43,807 bases of DNA from an uncultured Methylopila sp. (GTDB taxonomy: Bacteria > Pseudomonadota > Alphaproteobacteria > Rhizobiales > Methylopilaceae). The position numbers were made by a program, and so were the translations under genes. The notes below the pieces were generated by a model. That model had not been told where the DNA came from. It saw only the letters and a program-made list of their open reading frames with translations, and did not search any database. The DNA is taken from contig CABHPB010000065.1 in NCBI GenBank assembly GCA_902168115.1, forward strand, positions 1-43,807, written 5' to 3'. Below are positions 17,719 to 27,165 of the stretch, piece by piece. Numbering within the stretch: the first letter of the stretch is position 1; each line of letters starts with the position of its first letter.

Positions 17719-18603
17719 ATGTCCTCCCCGCCGAACTTCCATTTCCACCTCGTCTCTGACGCGACGGGAGAGACGCTGGTCGCGGTCGCCCGCGCCGCCG
17801 CCTCGCAGTTCCGGAGCGTCTCCAGCGTCGAGCACGTCCACCCGCTGGTGCGCTCCCCGCGCCAGCTCGAGCGCGTGCTCGCCGAGGTCGCGTCCGAGCC
17901 CGGCATCGTGCTCTACACGCTCGTCGACGAGGGGCTGATCTCGGAGCTCGAGCGCCGCTGCGCGGAGCTCGGCTGCCCGTGCCTGTCGGTGCTCGCCCCG
18001 GTGTTCCAGTTGCTGCGGACCCATCTTGGCCTCGAAACCGCCGGACAGGCGGGCGCGCAGCACGATCTCAACGAGAACTATTTCCGGCGGATCGACGCGC
18101 TGAACTACACGATGGCCCATGACGACGGGCAGGGCGCCGACGACCTCGCGGGCGCCGACGTCGTGCTGCTGGGCGTCAGCCGCACCTCCAAGACGCCGAC
18201 GTCGATCTACCTCGCCAATCGCGGAGTGAGGGCCGCGAACATCCCGCTCGTGCCGGACATTCCGCTGCCGCCGGGCGTCGAGGGGCTGACGGGTCCGCTG
18301 ATTGTCGGGCTGATCGCCCAGCCGGACCGGATCGTCGAGATCCGCCACAACCGCCTGCTCGGTCTCGACGCCAATCCGGGCGCGAGCTCGACCGCGATGT
18401 TCCTGACCGACAGCGCCTATATCGACAGGGAATACGTCGCGGCCGAAATCCGCGCCTCGCGCCGGCTCTGCGCCAAGAACGGCTGGCCGACGATCGACGT
18501 GACCCGCCGCTCGATCGAGGAGACGGCGGCGGCCGTCATCGCGATGCTCGGCGAGCACAAGGCCAAGCGTGCGACCGCCGGGGCCGCGGGCGGGGCGGCG
18601 TGA
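17719..18603 (+). CDS. ppsR: PPSR/DUF299 kinase-pyrophosphorylase
   Basis: A 294-residue member of the DUF299 family, bifunctional serine/threonine kinases and phosphorylases that switch PEP synthase or pyruvate phosphate dikinase off and on. The opening FHFHLVSDATGETL and the P-loop-like GVSRTSKTPTSIYLAN are diagnostic, as is the later NPGASSTAMFLTDSAYID region. ATG 17719 fits the family N-terminus. Its target enzyme is not in the window. It starts the rightward cluster leaving the probable origin and shares GTGA with maf. Confidence 0.93.
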   Translation: MSSPPNFHFHLVSDATGETLVAVARAAASQFRSVSSVEHVHPLVRSPRQLERVLAEVASEPGIVLYTLVDEGLISELERRCAELGCPCLSVLAPVFQLLRTHLGLETAGQAGAQHDLNENYFRRIDALNYTMAHDDGQGADDLAGADVVLLGVSRTSKTPTSIYLANRGVRAANIPLVPDIPLPPGVEGLTGPLIVGLIAQPDRIVEIRHNRLLGLDANPGASSTAMFLTDSAYIDREYVAAEIRASRRLCAKNGWPTIDVTRRSIEETAAAVIAMLGEHKAKRATAGAAGGAA

Positions 18604-19211
18604 CCGGCCTCTGGCTGAAGCGCGAGCCGCTGGTCCTCGCCTCGAAGAGCGCCGTTCGGGCGATGATCCTGGAGGATGCGGGCGTGCCGGCGGAAATCCG
18701 GCCGGCGGTGGTCGACGAACGGGCCGTCGAGGCGCAGCTGCCGTCGTCCGGCGCCGCGGACGTCGCCGTCGGGCTCGCTTGCGCCAAGGCGCTCGATGTC
18801 TGCGCCGGGGCGCCGGGCCGCCTCGTGCTCGGCTGCGACCAGACCCTGTCGCTCGGCTCCGAACGCTTCACCAAGCCGCGCTCGCGCGAGGACGGACGGG
18901 CGCAGCTCGCGCGGCTCTCGGGGAAAACCCACGCCCTGTCGTCCGGCGCGGCGCTGGCGCGGGACGAAAAAATCGTCTGGAGCGCGGTCGCCGAGGCGCG
19001 GCTGACGATGCGGGAGTTTTCGGACGACTTCGTCGAGGCCTATCTGGACGCAGCGGGGGACGCGGTTCTGACCAGCGTCGGCGGCTACCAGTTCGAGGGC
19101 GTCGGGGCGCAGCTGTTCGAGCGCGTCGAGGGCGACTTCTTCACCATCCTCGGCCTGCCGCTGCTGCCGCTGCTCGCGGGCCTGCGCGACCTCGGGGCGC
19201 TCGCCCGATGA
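18600..19211 (+). CDS. maf: Maf-like nucleotide pyrophosphatase (YceF type)
   Basis: Maf proteins hydrolyse non-canonical or modified nucleoside triphosphates. The 203-residue protein has the substrate loop LASKSAVRAMILEDAG, where the usual SxSPRR is altered, the catalytic Asp in LGCDQTLSLG, and the C-terminal VGGYQFEGVGAQLFERVEGD. The Gln after the catalytic Asp recalls the m7GTP-preferring YceF branch rather than the dTTP/UTP branch. The start is GTG 18600 (GTGA with ppsR) and the stop overlaps aroE (ATGA). Confidence 0.9.
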   Translation: MTGLWLKREPLVLASKSAVRAMILEDAGVPAEIRPAVVDERAVEAQLPSSGAADVAVGLACAKALDVCAGAPGRLVLGCDQTLSLGSERFTKPRSREDGRAQLARLSGKTHALSSGAALARDEKIVWSAVAEARLTMREFSDDFVEAYLDAAGDAVLTSVGGYQFEGVGAQLFERVEGDFFTILGLPLLPLLAGLRDLGALAR

Positions 19212-20047
19212 CCGCCCCGCGCGCCGTCGTGCTCGGCTGGCCAGTGCGCCATTCGCGCTCGCCGATGATCCACGGCCACTGGCTGAAGACCTACGGGATC
19301 GAGGGGACCTACGAGCACGCGGAGGTTCCCCCGGAGGATTTCGCGCAGTTCGTGCGCGGGTTCGAGGCGGCGGGGATCGTCGGCGGCAACGTCACCATCC
19401 CGCACAAGGAGGCCGCCTTCGCGCTGGTCGACGAGGCCGATCCGGAGGCGGCCGCGCTCGGGGCGGTCAACACGCTCTGGCGCGAGGGCGGAAAACTCCT
19501 CGGCGCCAACACCGACGGGCTCGGCTTTCTCGCCAATCTCGACGCCGGCGCCCCCGGCTGGGAGGGTGACCGCAGCGTCGCCGTCGTGCTCGGCGCGGGC
19601 GGCGCCGGCCGGTCGGTGGTCCGCGCGCTCGCGGGCCGCGGCTTCGACAGGATCGTGGTCGCGAACCGCACCGCCGCGCGGGCCGAGGCGGTCGCCGCGC
19701 TGGCGGGCCGCGCGGGAGTCGCGATCGGCTATGACGAGCTCTGGCGCTGGCTTCCGAAGGCGAAGCTTCTTGTGAACTCGACCTCCCTCGGCATGACCGG
19801 CAAGGATCCGCTCGACGTCCACATCGGCGAACTGCCAGAGGACGCGGTCGTCAACGACCTCGTCTACGTGCCGCTCGAGACCGGCCTCCTCGCCTCCGCC
19901 CGCGCCAACGGGAACCGCACGGTCGACGGCCTCGGAATGCTGCTGCACCAGGCGGCCCCCGGCTTCGAACGCTGGTTCGGCGTCCGGCCCGAGGTGACGG
20001 ACGAGCTTCGCGCGCTGGTGGTCGCCGACATCGAGGGACGGCGATGA
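19208..20047 (+). CDS. aroE: Shikimate dehydrogenase
   Basis: AroE reduces 3-dehydroshikimate to shikimate with NADPH in aromatic amino acid synthesis. The 279-residue protein has the shikimate-binding [12 protein letters not shown], the catalytic Lys in GNVTIPHKE, Asp in GANTDGLG, and the nucleotide-binding [13 protein letters not shown] followed by NRTAARAEA, typical of NADP binding. The stop of maf overlaps ATG 19208. Confidence 0.96.
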   Translation: MTAPRAVVLGWPVRHSRSPMIHGHWLKTYGIEGTYEHAEVPPEDFAQFVRGFEAAGIVGGNVTIPHKEAAFALVDEADPEAAALGAVNTLWREGGKLLGANTDGLGFLANLDAGAPGWEGDRSVAVVLGAGGAGRSVVRALAGRGFDRIVVANRTAARAEAVAALAGRAGVAIGYDELWRWLPKAKLLVNSTSLGMTGKDPLDVHIGELPEDAVVNDLVYVPLETGLLASARANGNRTVDGLGMLLHQAAPGFERWFGVRPEVTDELRALVVADIEGRR

Positions 20048-20063
20048 CGGGCGCGTCCGGAGC

Positions 20064-20657
20064 ATGATCGTCATCGGCCTCACCGGCTCGATCGGCATGG
20101 GCAAGTCGACGACCGCAAAACTCTTCGCCGAGGATGGCGTGCCGGTCCACGACGCCGACGCGGCGGTCCACCGGCTCTATTCGGGCGAGGCCGCGCCGCT
20201 GATCGAGGCGGCGTTTCCGGGAACGACGGCCGCCGGCGTAGTCGATCGCAAGGCGCTCGGACAGCGCGTTCTGGGCGACCCCGCCGCGCTGAAGCGGCTC
20301 GAGGCGATCGTCCATCCGCTGGTGCGGAAGTCCGAGACGGCTTTCCTGAAGGAGGCACGCCTCCAGAACGCCCGCGCGGTGGTGCTCGACATCCCGCTGC
20401 TTTTCGAGACGGGACGCGAGGGCCAGGTCGACAAGGTCGTGGTGGTCTCCGCAGGCGAGGAGGAGCAGCGCCGCCGCGTCATGGCGCGGCCGGGCATGAC
20501 CGAACAGGCCTTCGCCGCGATCCTCGCGCGCCAGACGCCGGACGCCGAAAAACGCGCCCGCGCGGATGTGGTGATCGACACGTCCCGCAGCGTCGAGGAT
20601 GCCCGCGATCAGGTCCACCGCCTGCTGGATACGCTCGGCTTTTTCGCCGGGCGCTAG
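20064..20657 (+). CDS. coaE: Dephospho-CoA kinase
   Basis: CoaE phosphorylates dephospho-CoA, the last step of coenzyme A synthesis. The 197-residue protein has the P-loop [22 protein letters not shown], and the substrate/lid region including DIPLLFETG and [18 protein letters not shown]. The start at ATG 20064 has GGAG only one base away, so the exact first codon is not certain. It continues the conserved maf-aroE-coaE-dnaQ order. Confidence 0.95.
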   Translation: MIVIGLTGSIGMGKSTTAKLFAEDGVPVHDADAAVHRLYSGEAAPLIEAAFPGTTAAGVVDRKALGQRVLGDPAALKRLEAIVHPLVRKSETAFLKEARLQNARAVVLDIPLLFETGREGQVDKVVVVSAGEEEQRRRVMARPGMTEQAFAAILARQTPDAEKRARADVVIDTSRSVEDARDQVHRLLDTLGFFAGR

Positions 20658-20723
20658 CCCGACGCCGTGGATACCGGCGCGACGGGGCGAGCGCCGGCGC
20701 TCGCGTCAGGCTAGACTGCGCTC

Positions 20724-21434
20724 ATGCGCGAAATCGTTCTCGACACCGAAACCACCGGCCTCGATCCGGCGACCGGCGACCGGATCGTCGAGATCGGCTG
20801 CGTCGAGTTGCTGAACCGCATCCCGACCGGCGCGAACTATCACGTCTACATCAACCCCGAGCGCGACATGCCCGAGGGCGCCTTCCGGGTGCACGGACTG
20901 TCGAGCGAGTTCCTGTCGGACAAGCCGAAATTCGCCGAGGTCGCGGACGAGTTCCTGGCCTTCATCGGCGACGACGCGCTGGTCATCCACAACGCCGCCT
21001 TCGACGTCGGTTTCATCGACCACGAGCTCGGGCGGATCGGCCATCCGAAGATCGGCCGCGAGCGGGTGGTCGACACGCTGATGCTGGCGCGGCGCAAGAA
21101 CCCGGGCGGGCAGGCCTCGCTCGACGCGCTCTGCGCGCGCTACGGCATCGACAACTCCAAGCGCACCAAGCACGGGGCGCTGCTCGACAGCGAGATTCTG
21201 GCGGAGGTCTATCTCGAGCTGCTGGGCGGCCGTCAGGCCACGCTCGGCCTGTCGCAGCTGGACGCCAAGGCCGCCGCCGCGCGCGGCCAGGCCGTGGCGC
21301 GCCGGCCGGCTCCGCTCGCGCCGCGCCTCACGGAAGCCGAGGTCGCGGCGCATCTCGCCTTCGTCGCGACGCTCGGCGGGACGCCGCTATGGCGGGAATA
21401 CCTCGCCGAGCCCGACGCGGTCGCGGCGCAGTAG
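20724..21434 (+). CDS. dnaQ: DNA polymerase III epsilon subunit (proofreading exonuclease)
   Basis: DnaQ is the 3'-5' exonuclease that proofreads for the replicative polymerase. The 236-residue protein has ExoI (VLDTETTGLDP), ExoII (VIHNAAFDVGFID) and the ExoIII His-x4-Asp (KHGALLDSEILAEVY). The C-terminal tail would bind the polymerase alpha subunit. It converges on secB with three bases between the stops. Confidence 0.96.
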   Translation: MREIVLDTETTGLDPATGDRIVEIGCVELLNRIPTGANYHVYINPERDMPEGAFRVHGLSSEFLSDKPKFAEVADEFLAFIGDDALVIHNAAFDVGFIDHELGRIGHPKIGRERVVDTLMLARRKNPGGQASLDALCARYGIDNSKRTKHGALLDSEILAEVYLELLGGRQATLGLSQLDAKAAAARGQAVARRPAPLAPRLTEAEVAAHLAFVATLGGTPLWREYLAEPDAVAAQ

Positions 21435-21437
21435 GCC

Positions 21438-21926
21438 TTACGCCTTCGCGCCGCCCTGCTGGGCCGCCTCTTCGGCGCGGGCGCGGTAGAGCGCGGCGAA
21501 GTCCACCGGATCGATCATCAGCGGCGGGAAGCCGCCGTTGCGGACCGCGTCGGCGACGATGTGGCGGGCGAAGGGGAACAGCAGGCGCGGGCACTCGATC
21601 ATGACGACCGGATGGATCTGGTCTTCCGGGATGTTCACGATCCGGAACACGCCGCCATAGGTGAGGTCGACGCGGAAGATCAGGCTGTCGGCGTCCTTGG
21701 CTTGGCCCTCGATGACGAGCTCGACCTCGAAGTCGGTGTCGCCGACCTTGCGGGCGTTGACGTTGACGTTGATCTCGATCTGCGGCGCCGTCTGGCGGGC
21801 GGCGAGCGAACGCGGCGCGTTGGGATTCTCGAAGGAGAGATCCTTGGCGTATTGCGCCAGCACGTTGATCGCGGGCGCCTTGTTCTCGGCGGCCGCGGGG
21901 CCGCCGTTTCCGTTCGTGTTGGCCAT
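21438..21926 (-). CDS. secB: Protein-export chaperone SecB
   Basis: SecB is a tetrameric chaperone that holds precursor proteins unfolded and hands them to SecA. The 162-residue protein has the family blocks [42 protein letters not shown] and [19 protein letters not shown], followed by the [15 protein letters not shown] segment. The C-terminal tail is short and Gln/Ala-rich. It is divergent from timA, with fxsA lying between on the same strand as secB. Confidence 0.96.
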   Translation of the reverse strand: MANTNGNGGPAAAENKAPAINVLAQYAKDLSFENPNAPRSLAARQTAPQIEINVNVNARKVGDTDFEVELVIEGQAKDADSLIFRVDLTYGGVFRIVNIPEDQIHPVVMIECPRLLFPFARHIVADAVRNGGFPPLMIDPVDFAALYRARAEEAAQQGGAKA

Positions 21927-22039
21927 CAGACTTCCTCGGGACGCGCGTCGGCGTCAGGGCGCGTCAGGACGAGGCGCCACGACAGGCCGCGCGGGTAACA
22001 CGAGGGACCGTGGGGAACAAGCCGACGATCGGCTGCCGA

Positions 22040-22495
22040 TCAGGCCTTGCCGCGGCCGGCCGGTTCGACTTCCCGCCATTCGCGCGCGTCGAGGTCGAGC
22101 ATCCCGCCTTCCGGCCGGCGCTCGGCGCGCGGGCGCTGCGGCGAGGGGTCGATCGTCTGGGCCTTCTCGCCTGCGAAGAAGCGACGCAGCCGCGCCCTGA
22201 GGCTCGGGGCGAGCGCGACGACGCCGAGCGCGTCGGTGATGAAGCCCGGAACCGCGAACAGCAGGCCGGCGAGGCCACGCATGCCCGCCTCTCCGTCGAG
22301 CGCCATCGCAAAGACGCCGCCGCGCGCCTTGGCGCGGGCGTCGGTCACCAGCGAGCCGATCATGGCCACGCCCACGAGCGAGAAGGCGAGCTGCAGCAGC
22401 ACCGCCTTGCCGAAGCCGATCGCGGCGGCGACGGCGAGGAACGCGACCAGCTCGAGGGCCGGCAGCAGAAGCAGGAGGCCGAGAATCCGGGCCAT
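22040..22495 (-). CDS. fxsA: FxsA-family membrane protein
   Basis: A 151-residue inner-membrane protein of the FxsA family, named for suppressing exclusion of phage T7 in F-plasmid E. coli; its normal role is not known. It has three or four hydrophobic segments (LGLLLLLPALELVAFLAVAA, then LLQLAFSLVGVAMIGSLV, and GLLFAVPGFITDALGVVAL) and a charged tail. It is divergent from the timA-like gene across a 177-base gap that must hold promoters for both. Confidence 0.9.
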   Translation of the reverse strand: MARILGLLLLLPALELVAFLAVAAAIGFGKAVLLQLAFSLVGVAMIGSLVTDARAKARGGVFAMALDGEAGMRGLAGLLFAVPGFITDALGVVALAPSLRARLRRFFAGEKAQTIDPSPQRPRAERRPEGGMLDLDAREWREVEPAGRGKA

Positions 22496-22672
22496 GACGT
22501 GTCCGTGAAGCTCCTTGAAGCGCGGATGCGCGTAGATCTATTTGGGGATCAAGGACCCTCGAATTCAAGCGTTTGCCCCGGGCGACTGGAATCGTGGGCC
22601 GATCTCCTCACATATAGCGGGATGAAGGCGCGCCTCGCTGGGCGCGCGCTTGGGTTCTGACTGCGAGACCAA

Positions 22673-23389
22673 ATGAACGACGGCTTCGACATCTACACGA
22701 TCATTTTCGCCGCTCTGGCGCTGTTCGTGTTCTGGAAGCTGCGCTCCGTGCTCGGAACGCGCACGGGCAACGAGCGCCCGCCGCAGGATCCCTTCGTCGG
22801 CCGGCCGCAGTCGGACCCGGCCAACGACAAGGTGATCCCGCTTCCCCAGCGCACGACCGAGCAGGCCGCACCCAAGCCGGCGCCCGACGTCGACGAGCCG
22901 GCCGGCCCCCGCTGGGCCGGCGTCGCCGAACCCGACACGCCTGTGGCGCGCGGCCTCGACCAGATCGCCGAGGCGGAACGCGGTTTCGACGCCAAGGAAT
23001 TTTTGGTCGGCGCCCGCGCGGCCTACGAGATGATCGTCACCGCCTTTGCAGCCGGCGACCGAAAGACGCTGAAGCCGCTGCTCGCCCGCGAAGTGTTCGA
23101 GAGCTTCAGCGCCGCCATCGCCGACCGCGAGAACCGTGGCGAGACCGTCGAGTCGAACTTCGTGTCGATCGAGAAGGCCGAGATCGCCGCAGCGGAGGCC
23201 GCGAACCGGACCGCGCAGGTCACCGTGCGCTTCGTCTCCAAGCTGATCACGGCGACCCGTGACCGGACCGGCGCGGTGATCGACGGCAGCCCGACCGAGA
23301 TCGCCGACCTCGTCGACGTCTGGACATTCTCGCGCGAGCTCAACGCCCGCGACCCGAACTGGCGGCTGATCTCAACCGAACCGCTCTGA
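22673..23389 (+). CDS. timA: Tim44-domain membrane protein (TimA)
   Basis: A 238-residue protein with one N-terminal membrane span (IYTIIFAALALFVFWKL), a Pro-rich linker, and a C-terminal Tim44-like domain (FLVGARAAYEMIVTAFAAGD, then VTVRFVSKLITATRD and DVWTFSRELNARDPNWRLIST). It is the alphaproteobacterial relative of mitochondrial Tim44, thought to act at the inner membrane in protein handling. secB, fxsA and mltA are its usual neighbours. Confidence 0.92.
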   Translation: MNDGFDIYTIIFAALALFVFWKLRSVLGTRTGNERPPQDPFVGRPQSDPANDKVIPLPQRTTEQAAPKPAPDVDEPAGPRWAGVAEPDTPVARGLDQIAEAERGFDAKEFLVGARAAYEMIVTAFAAGDRKTLKPLLAREVFESFSAAIADRENRGETVESNFVSIEKAEIAAAEAANRTAQVTVRFVSKLITATRDRTGAVIDGSPTEIADLVDVWTFSRELNARDPNWRLISTEPL

Positions 23390-23402
23390 CGGCCCCCTTG
23401 CG

Positions 23403-24545
23403 ATGCGCCGGGGGGCAGCCATCGTGACGGCTCTACAGCTTGCTGCTGCGGCTCTGCTTGCAGGCGCGGGCGCGAAAGCCGATCCGGCCGCCCTGACGCC
23501 CGTCGCTTTCTCTCAGATCCCCGGCTGGGAGAAGGACGACCATTCGGCCGCCTTCTCGGTCTGGATGAAGTCCTGCGGCATGATCGACGCCGCCGCGCCA
23601 GCTCTGCGGCCGGGCGTCCCGGCGGGCGACGCGCTCGCCTCCGTCTGCGCGCGGGGCATGGCGCTCAACCCGGCCGAGGACGGCGCCGCCAAGCGTTTCT
23701 TCGAAACCTCGTTCCAGCCTTTCCGCATCGGGCGCGGCGTGCTGACCGGCTATTACGAGCCGGAAGCCTTCGGCTCGCTGACCCAGACGAAGCGGTTCAC
23801 GACGCCGCTGCTCGGCCGTCCTCCCGACCTCGTCTCGATGATGCTCGGCGAGACGCTGCCCGGCGTCCCTGGCAACCTCCAGGCGGCGCGGCGCAAGGGG
23901 GAGGGGTTCGAGCCCTATCCGACCCGCGCGGAGATCGAGGACGGCGTTCTTGGAGAGCTCGCGCGCCCGCTGGTCTTCCTCGACTGGATCGACGCCTTCT
24001 TCATCCACATCCAGGGGTCCTCGCGCGTAAAACTGCCGGACGGGCGGATGATCCGCCTCGCCTATGACGGCCGCAACGGCCGCCCCTTCACCGGCATCGG
24101 CCGCCTGCTGGTCGAGCGGGGCGAGATGACCAAGGAGGTCGCGACCATGGCGCAGATCCGCGCCTGGCTCGCCAAGAACCCCGGGGACGGCCGCGCCCTG
24201 ATGCGGCGGAACGAGAGCTACATCTTCTTCAAGATCGACGAGGTGCTGCGTCCCGAGGACGGCCCGCGCGGCGCGCAGGACGTCGCGCTGACGCCCGGCC
24301 GCAGCCTCGCCGTCGACCGGGCGCTCTGGCCCTACGGTCTGCCGATGTGGATCGACGGCCGCTTTCCGGACGGCGACCGCTTCCGACGGCTGATGATCGC
24401 GCAGGACACCGGCTCGGCGATCAAGGGGATCGCCCGCGGCGACTATTTTGCGGGGACGGGCGATGCGGCCGGCGCGATCGCGGGCGGCATGCGCCAGCAG
24501 ACCGATTTCGTCGTGCTGCTGCCGCGACCCGAGCCGCTCCGTTGA
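23403..24545 (+). CDS. mltA: Membrane-bound lytic transglycosylase A
   Basis: MltA cuts the glycan strands of peptidoglycan, forming 1,6-anhydromuramic ends. The 380-residue protein has a signal sequence (VTALQLAAAALLAGAGAKA, no lipobox Cys seen), the MltA domain (GRGVLTGYYEPEAFGS, FIHIQGSSRVKLPDG, RLAYDGRNGRPFTGIGR) and the C-terminal 3D domain with its Asp residues (MIAQDTGSAIKGIARGDYF). It overlaps the Smr gene by four bases (TTGA). Confidence 0.95.
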   Translation: MRRGAAIVTALQLAAAALLAGAGAKADPAALTPVAFSQIPGWEKDDHSAAFSVWMKSCGMIDAAAPALRPGVPAGDALASVCARGMALNPAEDGAAKRFFETSFQPFRIGRGVLTGYYEPEAFGSLTQTKRFTTPLLGRPPDLVSMMLGETLPGVPGNLQAARRKGEGFEPYPTRAEIEDGVLGELARPLVFLDWIDAFFIHIQGSSRVKLPDGRMIRLAYDGRNGRPFTGIGRLLVERGEMTKEVATMAQIRAWLAKNPGDGRALMRRNESYIFFKIDEVLRPEDGPRGAQDVALTPGRSLAVDRALWPYGLPMWIDGRFPDGDRFRRLMIAQDTGSAIKGIARGDYFAGTGDAAGAIAGGMRQQTDFVVLLPRPEPLR

Positions 24546-25090
24546 GCGGACGGCGCAGGCGCACGCCGAGCGAGGCAGAGCTTTCCCTCTGGGCGAAGGT
24601 CGTCGAGACGGTCGCTCCGCTGCCCGGAAAGACGCGGCCCGTCGCGTCGGCCGCCCCGATCCCCGAGCCGCCGGCGGCCCAGCCCGCCGAAGCCGCGCCC
24701 GCTGCGCTGCTCCGCCGGCCCGCCGCCAAGCCGCCGACTCCGCTCGCTCCGCTGGAGCAGCGCTTCCGCCGCCGGCTCGCGCGCGGCGTCGTCGAGATCG
24801 ACGCGCGCATCGACCTGCACGGCCTGAGGCAGGAGGACGCGCACCGCAGGCTCGCGGCGTTCCTCGCCGGCGCGCAGGCGCGGGGCCACAAGGTCGTCCT
24901 CGTCATCACCGGCAAGGGCCAGAGCGCCTCCGACCCCCACGCCGAGCGCGGGGTCCTGCGCCGGGCCGTGCCGATGTGGCTCGGCGAGCCGCATATGCGG
25001 TCGATCGTCATCGGCTTCGAGGCGGCCGACCCTGTCCATGGCGGCGCCGGCGCCCTCTATGTGCGGGTCCGCAAGTCCGGACGCCGCTGA
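24542..25090 (+). CDS. Smr-domain protein
   Basis: A 182-residue protein: a Pro/Ala-rich, probably flexible N-terminal half, then a Smr domain (ARIDLHGLRQEDAHRRLAAF, VLVITGKGQSA, and GGAGALYVRVRK). Smr domains are small nucleases related to MutS2 C-termini, and some act on RNA in stalled-ribosome rescue. The frame begins at TTG 24542, which overlaps the mltA stop as TTGA and is the only reasonable start. mltA-smr pairing is usual here. The substrate is unknown. Confidence 0.88.
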   Translation: MSGRRRRTPSEAELSLWAKVVETVAPLPGKTRPVASAAPIPEPPAAQPAEAAPAALLRRPAAKPPTPLAPLEQRFRRRLARGVVEIDARIDLHGLRQEDAHRRLAAFLAGAQARGHKVVLVITGKGQSASDPHAERGVLRRAVPMWLGEPHMRSIVIGFEAADPVHGGAGALYVRVRKSGRR

Positions 25091-25123
25091 AACGCGACCC
25101 GCACTCTCTGAAAAGGACGCTCC

Positions 25124-25726
25124 ATGACCGGCCCGCACCGCGCTCCGCTCGACGACGCCACGCTCGACACGCTGTTCCGCTCGGCGCGCACCCACAATTC
25201 CTTCGAGGCGAAGCCGGTTCCGGAGACGACCCTGCGGGCGCTGTTCGAGCTCGTGAAGATGGGGCCGACCAGCGCGAACGGGCTGCCGGGGCGCTTCGTG
25301 TTCGTGACCTCCGAGGAGGGCAAGGCGAAGCTCTCGCCCGCGCTCTCGTCGCAGAATCGCGAGAAGACCATGAAGGCGCCGGTCTGCGTCATCGTCGCCC
25401 ATGACTCCGAGTGGCACGAGAACCTGCCACGCTTCTTCCCGCATGCGGACGCCAAGAGCTGGTTCGCCGGGAACCAGGCGGCGATCGACGAGACCGCCTT
25501 CCGCAACGGCACGCTGATGGGCGGCTACCTGATCCTCGCCGCCCGCGCGCTCGGGCTCGACACCGGCGCCATGTCCGGCTTCGACAAGAAGAAGGTCGAC
25601 GAGGCGTTCTTCCCGGACGGAAAGTTCAAGACGAACTTCCTCGTCAATCTCGGCTTCGGCGACGGCAAGAACCTGTTCGAGCGCCTGCCCCGCCCCGACT
25701 TCGACGAGTTCTGCAAGATCGTGTGA
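25124..25726 (+). CDS. Nitroreductase-family oxidoreductase (RutE/HadB-like)
   Basis: A 200-residue FMN-dependent nitroreductase-fold protein. Landmarks are [32 protein letters not shown] and the C-terminal FLVNLGFGD. It most resembles the RutE/HadB group, which reduces malonic semialdehyde to 3-hydroxypropionate in pyrimidine degradation, but no rut genes are nearby, so the substrate remains open. AAGGA precedes ATG 25124 at good spacing. Confidence 0.88.
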   Translation: MTGPHRAPLDDATLDTLFRSARTHNSFEAKPVPETTLRALFELVKMGPTSANGLPGRFVFVTSEEGKAKLSPALSSQNREKTMKAPVCVIVAHDSEWHENLPRFFPHADAKSWFAGNQAAIDETAFRNGTLMGGYLILAARALGLDTGAMSGFDKKKVDEAFFPDGKFKTNFLVNLGFGDGKNLFERLPRPDFDEFCKIV

Positions 25727-25746
25727 CGAGCGCGTCGTCTCAGAAA

Positions 25747-25768
25747 CCCTCCCTTTGAAAGGGGAGGG
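25747..25768. terminator. Hairpin after the nitroreductase gene
   Basis: CCCTCCCTTT and AAAGGGGAGGG form a near-perfect stem with a tiny loop. There is no T-run after it on the plus strand (GATCAG follows), so it may be a repeat unit as much as a terminator. It resembles the arms at 41913-42048. Confidence 0.4.
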
Positions 25769-25863
25769 ATCAGCCATGGCTTGAGGCGCTGCAGATTTCC
25801 GGCGCGCGATTGCGCCGATCGCCGCAATGTCCCTCTCCGCGCGAACCTGCTACGCACCCGCCC

Positions 25864-26547
25864 ATGCGGGTCCTCGCGATCGATACCGCCCTTGGCGCAT
25901 GCTCCGCCGCCGTGATCGACACGGCGGACGACGACGCGCCCGCTTATGTCGCTTCGCTCGCCATGGAGCGCGGCCACGCCGAGGCGCTGATGCCCGAGGT
26001 CGCGCGCGTGCTCGAGCAAGCGGGCGGCCTCAAGTCGATCGACCGCATCGCCGTCACCGTGGGGCCGGGCAGCTTTACGGGGCTTCGCGTAGGCCTCGCC
26101 TGCGCCCGCGCGCTCGGCCTCGGCGGAGGTATCCCCGTCGTCGGCGTGACCACCCTGTCGGCGCTGGTCGCGCCGCTGCTTGTCGTCGACAGCGGAGCGC
26201 TGCCGGTCGCCGCCGCGATCGACGCGCGGCACGGCCGGGTGTTCTTCCAGGCGTTTGCAGCGGACGGACGCCCGCTGGTCTCGGCGCGTCTCGTCGAGGC
26301 GCGCGACGCCGCGCGGGCGATCGGCGGCGGGCCGGCGCTGGTCGTCGGCTCGGGCGCGGACGCGGTCGTCGCCGCCGCGCAGGACGCGTCCATCCGGCGG
26401 GCGGATCCGGCGCTCGACGCGCCCGCCCCGGCATGGGTCGCCCGGCTCGGCGGGGCATCCGAGCCCGACGCCTCGCCGCCGAAGCCGCTCTACCTCAAGG
26501 CCGCCGACGCGCATCCGCAGGAGCGCGGCCGGATCGCCCGGCGCTGA
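25864..26547 (+). CDS. tsaB: tRNA t6A37 biosynthesis protein TsaB
   Basis: TsaB is the scaffold partner of TsaD in making N6-threonylcarbamoyladenosine at position 37 of tRNAs that read ANN codons. The 227-residue protein opens with VLAIDTALGACSAAV and has the family block ERGHAEALMPEVARVLEQAG and VTVGPGSFTGLRVGLACARAL. It lacks the metal-binding His motif of TsaD, as expected. ATG 25864 gives the family N-terminus. rimI follows after ten bases. Confidence 0.94.
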   Translation: MRVLAIDTALGACSAAVIDTADDDAPAYVASLAMERGHAEALMPEVARVLEQAGGLKSIDRIAVTVGPGSFTGLRVGLACARALGLGGGIPVVGVTTLSALVAPLLVVDSGALPVAAAIDARHGRVFFQAFAADGRPLVSARLVEARDAARAIGGGPALVVGSGADAVVAAAQDASIRRADPALDAPAPAWVARLGGASEPDASPPKPLYLKAADAHPQERGRIARR

Positions 26548-26557
26548 GGGCCCGCCG

Positions 26558-27058
26558 ATGTTCTGGCTCTGGTTCTGGGAGTCCTGGTTCGACCGCACCG
26601 CCGACTGGGCGGCGGCGCAGGCCGACGCGGGCGACGCCGACGAGCTCGCCGCGATCCATGTCGCCTCCTTCGCGCGCGGCTGGGACGTCCCCGAGATGGA
26701 GGATCTTCTGCGCGACCGGGCGGTGATCGCCTGCAAGCTGATGCGCGAAGGGCGCGCAAAACCCTTCGGCTTCGCGATCTCGCGCATCGCCGGCGACGAA
26801 GCGGAGGTTCTGTCGGTCGCGGTCGCGGAATCGCGCCGCGGATCGGGCGGCGGCGCGACGCTGATGGCGCGCCACCTCGGCCGGCTCGCAGGCCACGGCG
26901 TACGCCGCGTCGTGCTCGAGGTCGACGAAGACAACGGCGCGGCGATCGCGCTCTACAGGCGCTTCGGCTTCGTCGAGGTCGGCAAGCGCAAGGCGTATTA
27001 CGCCCGCAAGGACGGCACGCGCGGCGCGGCGAAGGTGATGGCGCTGGAGATGCGCTGA
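26558..27058 (+). CDS. rimI: RimI-type GNAT N-acetyltransferase
   Basis: A 166-residue GNAT acetyltransferase in the rimI position after tsaB; RimI acetylates the N-terminus of ribosomal protein S18. Acetyl-CoA-binding motif A is seen in VAVAESRRGSGGGATLMARHL and motif B in VLEVDEDNGAAIALYRRFGF. The N-terminus starts with an unusual Trp/Phe-rich stretch (MFWLWFWESWFDR), which could be a membrane-facing segment or be bypassed by a later start, though no later ATG fits well before the domain. The fur promoter overlaps just beyond its end. Confidence 0.9.
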   Translation: MFWLWFWESWFDRTADWAAAQADAGDADELAAIHVASFARGWDVPEMEDLLRDRAVIACKLMREGRAKPFGFAISRIAGDEAEVLSVAVAESRRGSGGGATLMARHLGRLAGHGVRRVVLEVDEDNGAAIALYRRFGFVEVGKRKAYYARKDGTRGAAKVMALEMR

Positions 27059-27079
27059 GCGTCGCGGTCCCCCGCGCGG

Positions 27080-27108
27080 TTTACGGCGGGGTCTGCCGAT
27101 CCTATAAG
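27080..27108 (+). promoter_or_regulatory. Promoter of the Fur/Mur-type gene
   Basis: TTTACG (27080-27085) and TATAAG (27103-27108) are exactly 17 bases apart, matching the consensus at 4 and 5 of 6 positions. RNA would begin near 27115, about 50 bases before the GTG start. Confidence 0.55.
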
Positions 27109-27165
27109 CGGCCGACGGGACGAAGAGCGAACCAAGCGCCCGCGAGATCAGGGAACGCGCCCCTC

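Noticed and set aside
24347-24541. Longer start for the Smr-domain gene inside mltA
   Set aside because: That part overlaps the conserved mltA 3D domain and has no Smr-family similarity; TTG 24542 at the mltA stop is simpler.
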